Source of the DNA: a bacterium
GTDB taxonomy: Bacteria; Patescibacteriota; Patescibacteriia; Magasanikbacterales; GWA2-37-8
Direction: 5' to 3'
NCBI GenBank assembly: GCA_021790135.1
Contig: JAJYIJ010000023.1
Location: 1 to 10,853, forward strand
DNA length: 10,853 nt
The notes beneath the pieces are model-generated. The model searched no databases. It saw nothing but the letters and a program-made list of their open reading frames with translations, and was not told where the DNA came from. Shown piece by piece: positions 6,500 to 10,853 of this stretch (position 1 is its first letter; every line of letters begins with the position of its first letter). The translations under genes and the position numbers were made by a program.

Positions 6500-9067
6500 A
6501 TGCAAAACTACGATCCAAAAAAAATTGAAGCCAAATGGCAAAAGTTTTGGGAAAAAAATAAAACGTTCGAGGTTACCGAAAATCCAAAAAAGTCCGCCCA
6601 AGGCGGATCCGCCGCTGTCGGAAAATTTTATTCTTTGATCGAATTCCCGTATCCATCCGGCGAGGGTCTGCACGTCGGCCATCCTCGGCCGTTCACCGCT
6701 ATGGACGTTATAGCGCGCAAGAAACGCATGGAAGGCTTCAACGTATTGTATCCAATCGGCTTTGACGCCTTTGGACTGCCGACGGAAAATTTTGCCATCA
6801 AAACCGGCCAGCCACCGGCCGAGGTGACGAAAAAAAATATTGCCAACTTTACGCGTCAGCTGAAATCGCTTGGCTACAGTTTCGACTGGTCACGCGTGGT
6901 CGACACCACCGATCCGAAATATTTCAAATGGACGCAGTGGTTTTTTTTACAATTTTTCAAGCACGGTTTGGCCTACAAAAAAAATCAGCCGATCAACTGG
7001 TGCCCGAAAGACAAAATTGGCTTGGCTAATGAGGAAGTGGTGCAAGGAAAATGCGAACGCTGCGGCACAGCGGTTGAGAAACGTGACAAGGCGCAGTGGA
7101 TGCTGGCCATCACAAAATACGCTGACAAACTGTTGGACGGATTAAAAGAAGTTGACTACATCACCCCGGCGCGCGTGCAGCAGGAAAATTGGATTGGCAA
7201 GAGCGAAGGCGCGGAAGTTAAGTTTGCTTTGTCGAATGTCATCCTGAGCGAAGCGAAGGATCTAAGTGGTGAACGCTTAGATTCTTCGGTTTCACCTCAG
7301 AATGACAATAGCGTAAAAGAACTCACTGTCTTCACCACTCGTCCTGACACTATTTTTGGTGTTACGTTTATTGCTGTCTCCGCGGAACTTGCCAAAGGCT
7401 GGATTGATAGGGGATGGAAGCCGGAGAAGAAAATAATTGAGTATATTGAAACAACACTCAAAGAACGCGTAGCGACAGAGGATCAAGACGAAAAAGAAAA
7501 AACCGGCATCGCCGCTGGCTTCAACGCCACTAATCCGGTTAATAATGAAACAGTGCCGGTCTGGATTACAAATTACGTGATGGGTGGTGTCGGTACTGGT
7601 GCCATCATGGGCGTGCCGGCGCACGACGAACGCGACTATGAGTTTGCAAAAAAATATAATTTGCCAATTAAGGAAGTGGTGGTCGGAACTAACGTTCAGG
7701 AGAAAGCTTTTACCGAAACAGGTGAAGTGGTCAATTCCGATTTTCTAAACGGCCTGCCAACTCCCGAAGCTAAAGAAAAAATGATTCAGTGGCTGGAAGA
7801 AAAGAAAATCGGTCATCGAAAAATAAATTACAAACTGCGCGACTGGGTGTTCTCGCGTCAGCGCTACTGGGGCGAGCCGATTCCGTTGGTGTATTGTGAG
7901 GCGTGTGCTGGTTGGATCCCCGTTCCTGAAAGCGAGCTCCCCCTCAAACTGCCAAAAGTAGAAAAATATCAGCCGACGGATACAGGGGAGAGCCCGCTCG
8001 CGGCGATGACCAAGTGGGTGAATACCACCTGTCCGAAATGCGGCGGACCAGCCAGGCGCGAAACCGACACCATGCCGAATTGGGCCGGGTCGAGTTGGTA
8101 TTTTTTGCGCTACACCGATCCGCATAACGACCAAGAATTTGCCTCCATGGAAAAATTAAAATACTGGATGCCAGTCGATTGGTACAATGGCGGTATGGAA
8201 CACACCGTGCTGCATTTATTATATTCACGTTTTTGGAATGAATTTTTGTACGACATTGGAGCAGTGCCAACGCGCGAACCGTATAAAAAACGCACCAGCC
8301 ACGGCATGATTCTCGGGCCCGATGGCGAAAAAATGTCCAAGAGCCGCGGTAACGTCATCAACCCCGATGAGATGGTGGAAAAATTCGGCACTGACGCTTT
8401 CCGTACGTACATTATGTTCATGGGGCCATTCGACCAGGCCGTTATGTGGGACACGAATGGGCTGGTTGGTGTGCGGCGGTTTTTGGATCGGGTGTGGAAT
8501 CTACAAGAGAAATTGACTGGTGTCGGTCATGTCATCCTGAGCGGAGCGAAGGATCTAAGGGGTGAATCCTTAGATTCTTCGTCCACCAGCCGGCGGACTC
8601 AGAATGACAAGCACACAACTCTGCTTCACCAAACCATCAAAAAAGTCACGCGTGACATTGGCAGCATGGCTTTTAACACGGCTGTCGCCGCTCTCATGCA
8701 GTTAACCAACGAATTGGCCAAAGAAGAAAAAATTTCAACATCAGATTATCAGATGCTTTTAAAGCTGCTTTCCCCTTTCGCTCCGCATATTTCTGAAGAA
8801 CTCTGGGAAAAATATGGCGATGGAAAAACATTGGCTTTTTCTCCCTGGCCAACCTATGATGAAGCCTTGACCAAAGAAGCAACATTGACGATCGCTGTCC
8901 AAGTCAATGGCAAAGTCCGGGCCACCATTGAAGTTGCTGCCGACGCCTCGGAAGAAGCAGTGAAGCAGAAAGCCCTAACTGAAGAAAATGTGCTAAAATG
9001 GATAGCAGGCAAAGAACCTAAAAAAATAATTTACGTTAAAAATAAATTATTAAGTATCGTAGTATGA
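6500..9067 (+). CDS. leuS: Leucyl-tRNA synthetase with three in-frame repeat insertions
   Basis: This class I synthetase charges tRNA-Leu in the cytoplasm. The 855-residue protein is complete. HVGH (58-61, the HIGH motif) sits in YPSGEGLHVGHPR. There is a zinc-type CxxC region near 190, and the CP1 editing domain starts around 240 with TTRPDT (279-284) and GVPAHDERD (371-379, with D379 as the conserved editing Asp). A second Cys-rich knob is followed by WAGSSWYFLRY, KMSKS (611-615), the anticodon-binding helices with DxVW and the C-terminal VNGKVR domain. Residues 32-41, 247-269 and 678-703 are encoded by palindromic repeats. Without them the protein is about 796 residues and reads as a normal LeuRS. 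The start is fixed by the conserved N-terminal YDPKKIEAKWQKFW. AGGA at 6484-6487 is a poor ribosome site. It leads a four-gene cluster, overlapping the next gene by 4 bases. Confidence 0.97.
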   Translation: MQNYDPKKIEAKWQKFWEKNKTFEVTENPKKSAQGGSAAVGKFYSLIEFPYPSGEGLHVGHPRPFTAMDVIARKKRMEGFNVLYPIGFDAFGLPTENFAIKTGQPPAEVTKKNIANFTRQLKSLGYSFDWSRVVDTTDPKYFKWTQWFFLQFFKHGLAYKKNQPINWCPKDKIGLANEEVVQGKCERCGTAVEKRDKAQWMLAITKYADKLLDGLKEVDYITPARVQQENWIGKSEGAEVKFALSNVILSEAKDLSGERLDSSVSPQNDNSVKELTVFTTRPDTIFGVTFIAVSAELAKGWIDRGWKPEKKIIEYIETTLKERVATEDQDEKEKTGIAAGFNATNPVNNETVPVWITNYVMGGVGTGAIMGVPAHDERDYEFAKKYNLPIKEVVVGTNVQEKAFTETGEVVNSDFLNGLPTPEAKEKMIQWLEEKKIGHRKINYKLRDWVFSRQRYWGEPIPLVYCEACAGWIPVPESELPLKLPKVEKYQPTDTGESPLAAMTKWVNTTCPKCGGPARRETDTMPNWAGSSWYFLRYTDPHNDQEFASMEKLKYWMPVDWYNGGMEHTVLHLLYSRFWNEFLYDIGAVPTREPYKKRTSHGMILGPDGEKMSKSRGNVINPDEMVEKFGTDAFRTYIMFMGPFDQAVMWDTNGLVGVRRFLDRVWNLQEKLTGVGHVILSGAKDLRGESLDSSSTSRRTQNDKHTTLLHQTIKKVTRDIGSMAFNTAVAALMQLTNELAKEEKISTSDYQMLLKLLSPFAPHISEELWEKYGDGKTLAFSPWPTYDEALTKEATLTIAVQVNGKVRATIEVAADASEEAVKQKALTEENVLKWIAGKEPKKIIYVKNKLLSIVV
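6593..6622 (+). repeat. Palindromic repeat, family B, inserted in frame in leuS
   Basis: Thirty bases form two adjacent hairpins: TCCGCC-CAA-GGCGGA (6593-6607), then TCCG...CGGA (6608-6611 with 6619-6622). The centre GGCGGATCCGCC (6602-6613) is a perfect 12-base palindrome. It begins on a codon boundary and adds exactly ten codons, SAQGGSAAVG (residues 32-41). Removing them joins ENPKK directly to KFYSLIEFPYPSG, the usual LeuRS sequence before the HIGH motif. The base composition is much richer in G+C than the flanking A-rich codons. Its presence and frame are seen directly; that it is an insertion is inferred from LeuRS family knowledge. Confidence 0.75.
7238..7306 (+). repeat. Palindromic repeat, family A, inserted in frame in leuS (copy 1)
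   Basis: The element is 69 bases long. The outer arms GTCATCCTGAG (7238-7248) and CTCAGAATGAC (7296-7306) pair with one wobble. The inner arms CGAAGGATCTAAG (7254-7266) and CTTAGATTCTTCG (7276-7288) pair with one G.T around a 9-base loop. It begins on a codon boundary and encodes 23 residues, VILSEAKDL...SPQND (247-269). It lies in the loop between WIGKSEGAEVKF and LTVFTTRPDT at the entry to the CP1 editing domain. The triplet AAT stands on both sides (7235-7237, 7307-7309) and could be a 3-base target duplication. Confidence 0.9.
8531..8608 (+). repeat. Palindromic repeat, family A, inserted in frame in leuS (copy 2)
   Basis: The element is 78 bases with the same outer arms as copy 1 (8531-8541 and 8598-8608) and a 14-bp inner stem, CGAAGGATCTAAGG (8547-8560) with CCTTAGATTCTTCG (8568-8581). 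It encodes 26 residues, VILSGAKDL...RRTQND (678-703), in the same frame as copy 1. It is nine bases longer because of an extra mini-hairpin, TCCACC-AGCC-GGCGGA, at 8582-8597. It lies between the first helix after the KMSKS region (FLDRVWNLQEKL) and the next helix (LHQTIKKVTRDI) of the anticodon-binding domain. No clear target duplication is present. Confidence 0.9.
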
Positions 9068-9501
9068 AGATACCAAAACAACTTCCGCAGTTTGAGGGGC
9101 AAACAGCACTCTGCCTCGTGGCCGCCGACCAGGCTGCCGATTTTTTCATCGCTAAAGACGGTGAACTTAACAAAGTCGCTACAATAGTAATAGAAAAACC
9201 AGAATATTCTGACCGCGAAAGTGTCAGCCAACGTGTCGGCCTTGGTTATGAATCAGGCGACAAAGGTGATAAAAACAAAAAACTTCTTCGTCAGGATCTT
9301 GTTAAGCAGGTGAAAGAAGAGTTAAGAAAAATTGCCACTCCTTCGGTGGTGTTTCTCTTTGCGCCAAATGACGCCAAACGCGATCTCGAAGCGGCCTTAC
9401 CGCGAGCCTTCGCTGCTAAATTAAAAAAAGTAATTGGCGGCAATTTTCACAAAGAGCAGCCGCTTAAATGGTTTGAACATGTGAAGTCGTCTCTTAAATA
9501 A
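9064..9501 (+). CDS. Uncharacterised 145-residue protein, weakly like bacterial eRF1-domain / host-attachment family
   Basis: I do not recognise this gene with certainty. The protein is soluble, with no signal peptide or membrane segment. An N-terminal alpha/beta segment, ALCLVAADQAADFFIAKDGEL (about 15-35), is followed by a charged, Gly/Asp/Lys-rich loop (about 48-75) and an amphipathic helix (75-92). Then come a hydrophobic strand, SVVFLFAPNDAK (94-105), and a C-terminal LKKVIGGNFHKEQPLKWFEHV (120-140). The pattern of a strand with a [DG]xAxFF core, a DRE-containing loop, a long helix and a second strand plus GNFxK resembles the bacterial eRF1-like proteins annotated as host-attachment proteins. 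This is a fold-level impression only. Its ATG overlaps the leuS stop by 4 bases (ATGA), implying coupled translation, and the next gene starts 8 bases after its stop. No Shine-Dalgarno sequence is present. Confidence 0.8.
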   Translation: MKIPKQLPQFEGQTALCLVAADQAADFFIAKDGELNKVATIVIEKPEYSDRESVSQRVGLGYESGDKGDKNKKLLRQDLVKQVKEELRKIATPSVVFLFAPNDAKRDLEAALPRAFAAKLKKVIGGNFHKEQPLKWFEHVKSSLK

Positions 9502-9508
9502 ACTGCCT

Positions 9509-10141
9509 GTGAAAATTACTAAATTTGGACACTCGTGCTTACTGGTTGAAGAAGGGGAAGCGCGCATCCTCATCGATCCTGGGGCATATTCCACCATTCC
9601 CGATCTAAAAAATATTGATGCCATTTTGATTACGCACGAACATTCTGATCATTACACCGTAGATATATTGCAGAATATTCTGAAACACAATCCTGAGGCC
9701 ATAATTTACACTAACTCTGGAGTAGGGGAATTCTTACAAAAAGCGGGTATACCCTTCAAGACTCTTTTGCATGGCCAGGTGGCCAAGGTTAAAGGCGTTA
9801 GTGTTGAAGGGGTAGGAGAGAAACACGCCTACATCTATTCCACTTTGCCGATCTGCGATAATGTCGGTTATCTCATCGCCGGTCGTCTATTGCAGCCCGG
9901 AGACACCTTAGAGCCACCGCAGAAAGCAGTAGAAATTTTAGCAATCCCTGCCGCCGCACCCTGGGCAAAATTGGCCGAAACAATAGACTATGGCAAGGCC
10001 GTTCACGCCAAAATCGCTTTTCCAATTCATGACGGTTTTCTTGGCGAGAAAAATCCATATAACAAGCATTTAGAGCGAGAGCTTGGCACGGTTGGAACAA
10101 AATGGATAACGCTAAAAACCGGCGAGGAAATAGAAGTATGA
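9509..10141 (+). CDS. Metallo-beta-lactamase-fold metal-dependent hydrolase (UPF0173 / UlaG-like)
   Basis: The 210-residue cytoplasmic protein belongs to the small MBL-fold group related to UPF0173 and UlaG. It begins with the group's typical MKITKFGHSCLLVE and ILIDPG (20-25). The metal motif THEHSDH (42-48) gives H43, H45, D47 and H48. Further ligands are likely H106, D132 in PGDT (130-133) and H174 in FPIHDG (171-176). All key residues are present, so it should be an active hydrolase, but the substrate is unknown; phosphodiesters or lactones are possible. The start is GTG at 9509. No in-frame ATG precedes it after the previous gene's stop, and the conserved N-terminus begins exactly here. 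The last codon overlaps the next gene's ATG (ATGA). Confidence 0.9.
   Translation: MKITKFGHSCLLVEEGEARILIDPGAYSTIPDLKNIDAILITHEHSDHYTVDILQNILKHNPEAIIYTNSGVGEFLQKAGIPFKTLLHGQVAKVKGVSVEGVGEKHAYIYSTLPICDNVGYLIAGRLLQPGDTLEPPQKAVEILAIPAAAPWAKLAETIDYGKAVHAKIAFPIHDGFLGEKNPYNKHLERELGTVGTKWITLKTGEEIEV
10124..10130 (+). promoter_or_regulatory. Shine-Dalgarno sequence of the HD-domain gene
   Basis: GAGGAAA lies 7 bases before the ATG at 10138, within the end of the hydrolase gene. It is the only convincing Shine-Dalgarno-like sequence before a start codon in the window. It supports 10138 over an in-frame ATG at 10102. Confidence 0.45.
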
Positions 10142-10704
10142 CTGTAGCGGAGGAAGCTCGAAAATACGCTGTGGCGGAAATTGAAAAATTTGGCACCCCA
10201 ATTTTGGAACATTTTTTAATCTCTGAAAAAAAGGCTTTGGAATTGGCTAAAAAGTTGCAGGCGAACGAAGAAATTGTTCAGATCGGTATTTATTTTATGG
10301 ATTTAAAATTAGGCGAAGCCCACCAAGCGAACAAGACTTCCTCTCATGTAGACATGGGAGTACGCGCGGCGAGAGAATTTTTTAAGAAATACCCAGTGGA
10401 TGATGAGTCTGGAGAAAAAATAATTAATTGTATCGCCGCTCATCATGGGGCAGTATTATTCAATTGTCTTGAAGCAGAAATTTGTGCAAACGCTGACTGC
10501 TACCGTTTTATACACCCAAAAGGTTTTTTTGCTTATTTGATGCTTCTAGGCCAGCGCGGACTAGGCCACGACGAAGCCTTGGACACAATCGAAAATAAAT
10601 TAGAAGAAAAACATAAAATTCTTTCGCTTGAAATTTGCAAGAAGGAACTAGAGCCACGCTACCAGCAATTTAAAAAGTATATTAAAGAAGCCAGAAATTT
10701 TTAG
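10138..10704 (+). CDS. HD-domain-like protein with His-to-Met change in the HD motif
   Basis: The 188-residue soluble protein has the layout of small HD-superfamily phosphohydrolases. H25 precedes the helix KKALELAKKL, followed by IVQIGIYFMDLKLG (46-59), where the family has LLHDIG. H70 lies in SSHVDMG, a CIAAHHG segment (H102, H103) follows, and ANADCYRF has D120. The HD doublet is M54-D55 here: the aspartate is kept and the metal-binding histidine is not. The other ligand positions H25, H70, H102/H103 and D120 are present, so metal binding may be altered and not necessarily lost. The C-terminal part (130-188) is helical and charged. Starting at 10138 gives a 4-base overlap with the hydrolase stop and a Shine-Dalgarno sequence; an ATG at 10102 would overlap it by 40 bases and add 12 unconserved-looking residues. 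Substrate unknown. Confidence 0.82.
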   Translation: MTVAEEARKYAVAEIEKFGTPILEHFLISEKKALELAKKLQANEEIVQIGIYFMDLKLGEAHQANKTSSHVDMGVRAAREFFKKYPVDDESGEKIINCIAAHHGAVLFNCLEAEICANADCYRFIHPKGFFAYLMLLGQRGLGHDEALDTIENKLEEKHKILSLEICKKELEPRYQQFKKYIKEARNF

Positions 10705-10727
10705 AATAATTTTTTCATTATTTTTTT
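10705..10727 (+). terminator. Weak AT-only terminator after the leuS cluster
   Basis: AATAAT (10705-10710) can pair with ATTATT (10717-10722) around TTTTTC, followed by a T-run to 10727. The stem has no G or C, so it would be weak, but its place right after the last stop codon and the T-run support a transcript end. Confidence 0.4.
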
Positions 10728-10853
10728 CGTCTCCTTAAGTGGAGGAACAAATAAAGGAGTTTATTCACCGTGCACATCAAATTGCCACATTAATATGAAA
10801 GACTGCCTGTAGTTATGCGTTTGAAGTAGGGGCGTGTTAAAATTATTTCATCA
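10728..10853. other. Gene-free end of the window
   Basis: No ORF of useful length is present on either strand. CTCCTT (10731-10736) can pair with AAGGAG (10754-10759), and CTCC/GGAG (10731-10734 with 10741-10744) is an alternative. A TAAAAT (10838-10843) resembles the -10 box of the glycosyltransferase promoter but has no good -35 at the right distance. It may be a leader or promoter region for a gene to the right. Confidence 0.4.

Noticed and set aside
7238..7306. Insert considered as an intein or intron
   Set aside because: At 69 bases it is far too short. It is fully translated in frame with no splice-type residues (no Cys/Ser start with His-Asn end) and has close copies in other positions.
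8110..8454. Minus-strand open frames within leuS, for example 8110-8454 and 7745-8134
   Set aside because: They overlap core LeuRS motifs on the + strand and have no start signals or family likeness.
6434..8608. Repeated units considered as a CRISPR array or IS ends
   Set aside because: The copies differ in orientation, are not regularly spaced and have no spacers. No transposase gene lies between or beside them.
10102..10137. Earlier in-frame ATG for the HD-domain gene
   Set aside because: It would overlap the hydrolase gene by 40 bases. The ATG at 10138 has a Shine-Dalgarno sequence and the common ATGA overlap, and the added 12 residues show no domain.
10770..10793. Seven-codon GTG ORF after an AAGGAG box at 10754-10759, as a possible leader peptide
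   Set aside because: It is too short to judge, it does not show a run of one amino acid, and the gene it would control is outside the window.

Overview
The window is ordinary chromosomal DNA from a bacterium. Nine or ten genes are tightly packed, all on the + strand. Several traits suggest a reduced-genome lineage of the Candidate Phyla Radiation (Patescibacteria): short gaps, almost no Shine-Dalgarno sequences, a formamidopyrimidine-DNA glycosylase with an extra loop before the PNKF-type segment, and a LeuRS of the YPSGEGLHVGHPR type. Placement below that level cannot be made from the window. TGA is used as a stop (leuS, the metallo-hydrolase gene), so this is not a lineage that recodes TGA.

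Layout. Positions 1-174 hold no gene: there is a long hairpin, a strong intrinsic terminator for something upstream, and a near-consensus promoter whose -35 lies inside that terminator. Then come infB (translation initiation factor IF-2), trxA (thioredoxin) with its own promoter and terminator, a Glu/Leu/Phe/Val dehydrogenase (gdhA-like) ending in a strong terminator, a polyprenol-phosphate-mannose-synthase-like glycosyltransferase, mutM/fpg (oxidised-base repair), an inositol-monophosphatase-family phosphatase, and leuS. leuS leads a compact cluster with a small uncharacterised protein, a metallo-beta-lactamase-fold hydrolase and a degenerate HD-domain protein. Two of the joints in that cluster are 4-base ATGA overlaps, which suggests one transcript and coupled translation. 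The last 150 bases hold a weak terminator and no recognisable gene.

The genes are mostly housekeeping (translation, redox, nitrogen metabolism, lipid-linked sugar chemistry, DNA repair) and do not form one pathway.

The main discovery is in and around leuS. This gene carries three in-frame insertions of small palindromic elements: 10, 23 and 26 codons. They belong to two repeat families. Each sits where a canonical LeuRS has a short loop, and the reading resumes perfectly after each one. A further copy of the larger family lies in reverse orientation directly before the leuS start, and a dRS3-like palindrome follows mutM. For the two larger insertions, only one of the six possible reading frames is free of stops, and both copies use it. 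This resembles the protein-coding palindromic elements known from Rickettsia, here in a CPR-like genome and within an essential tRNA synthetase.
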